Virus record (IMG/VR): IMGVR_UViG_3300025889_000636
Span: 1 to 30,018 of that record
Length of the DNA stretch: 30,018 nt
Strand: one strand, 5' to 3'
From: a virus
Shown here: in pieces, positions 29,905 to 30,018 of the stretch
How positions within the stretch are numbered: position 1 is the first letter of the stretch
Layout: each line of letters begins with the position of its first letter
Made by a program: the position numbers and the translations under genes
The notes under the pieces: generated by a model
What the model saw: the letters and a program-made list of their open reading frames with translations, nothing else
What the model was told of the DNA's origin: nothing
The model's database searches: none

Positions 29905-30018
29905 AATATAAGGACAGGTTTTACACCCGAGAATATTACAATATTGTAATAGTCGTTCCTAAAAGTGATTCGTTCATAAGGTAAGCCCCGTTTCCAGAAC
30001 GCCACTCAATACTGATTG
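29893..30018. repeat. Right copy of the 126-bp terminal overlap
   Basis: Identical to bases 3-128; base 29892 differs from base 2. It marks where the linear record closes on itself. Confidence 0.9.
29936..30018 (-). CDS. 3' fragment of the tail tube gene, repeated by the overlap
   Basis: The last 27 codons and stop of the gene at 46-570, seen a second time only because the record overlaps itself. It is not a separate gene. The fragment has no start in the window. Confidence 0.85.
   Translation of the reverse strand, partial: ISIEWRSGNGAYLMNESLLGTTITIL

Overview
The window is an AT-rich (about one-third GC by eye), nearly complete and probably circular genome of a tailed phage with a siphovirus-type gene set. 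Bases 3-128 reappear exactly at 29893-30018, so the unique circle is about 29,890 bp. A Bacteroidota host is suggested by three things: promoters of the form TTTG-N19/20-TATATTT(A/G), which match the TTG / TAnnTTTG consensus of that phylum; AT-rich leaders without clear Shine-Dalgarno sites; and structural proteins that look like those of Bacteroidota phages. No integrase, DNA polymerase, helicase, primase or endolysin was recognised.

Layout. Most genes are on the minus strand and read right to left. (1) 28748-26159: small structural protein, portal, head-tail connector, KTSC-like protein, closed by a strong bidirectional terminator at 26115-26153. (2) 23825-22509: a short early operon with a sigma-like protein, ending at a terminator (22456-22489). 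(3) 22398-46: a very long unit starting at its own promoter. It holds a zinc-ribbon protein, a 28-residue membrane peptide, a DNA methyltransferase with a NUMOD1-like tail, a membrane protein, a ParB/Srx-fold protein, a second methyltransferase, TerS, TerL, a small holin-like protein, a tail-assembly chaperone with a -1 frameshift, tail completion proteins, baseplate and fibre proteins, tape measure, XkdF-like protease, a second holin-like protein, scaffold, major capsid protein and a probable tail tube protein. Its terminator is at 29874-29904, next to the circular junction.

Two plus-strand cassettes interrupt this order. Cassette A (23997-26048) encodes a hypothetical protein, a winged-helix protein, a sigma-like protein and a PD-(D/E)XK-like nuclease. 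A structured leader precedes it. Between its first two genes lie four tandem 22-bp iterons followed by five tandem 13-bp AT-rich repeats that run to the start codon of the winged-helix gene, the layout of an iteron plasmid origin. Cassette B (28854-29855) holds three unknown small genes; two of them have near-identical promoters and an identical 34-bp leader.

The most striking single site is a 16-bp sequence, TGTTTCACGTGGAACA, at 29857-29872. It matches the canonical chromosomal parS site of ParB/Spo0J. The phage's own ParB-like protein lacks a visible parS-reading domain and there is no ParA, so the site may recruit the host ParABS system. With the plasmid-like origin and the lack of an integrase, this suggests a phage-plasmid that persists as an episome and borrows host replication and segregation machinery. 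That is an inference. The iteron array and parS sequence are directly visible.
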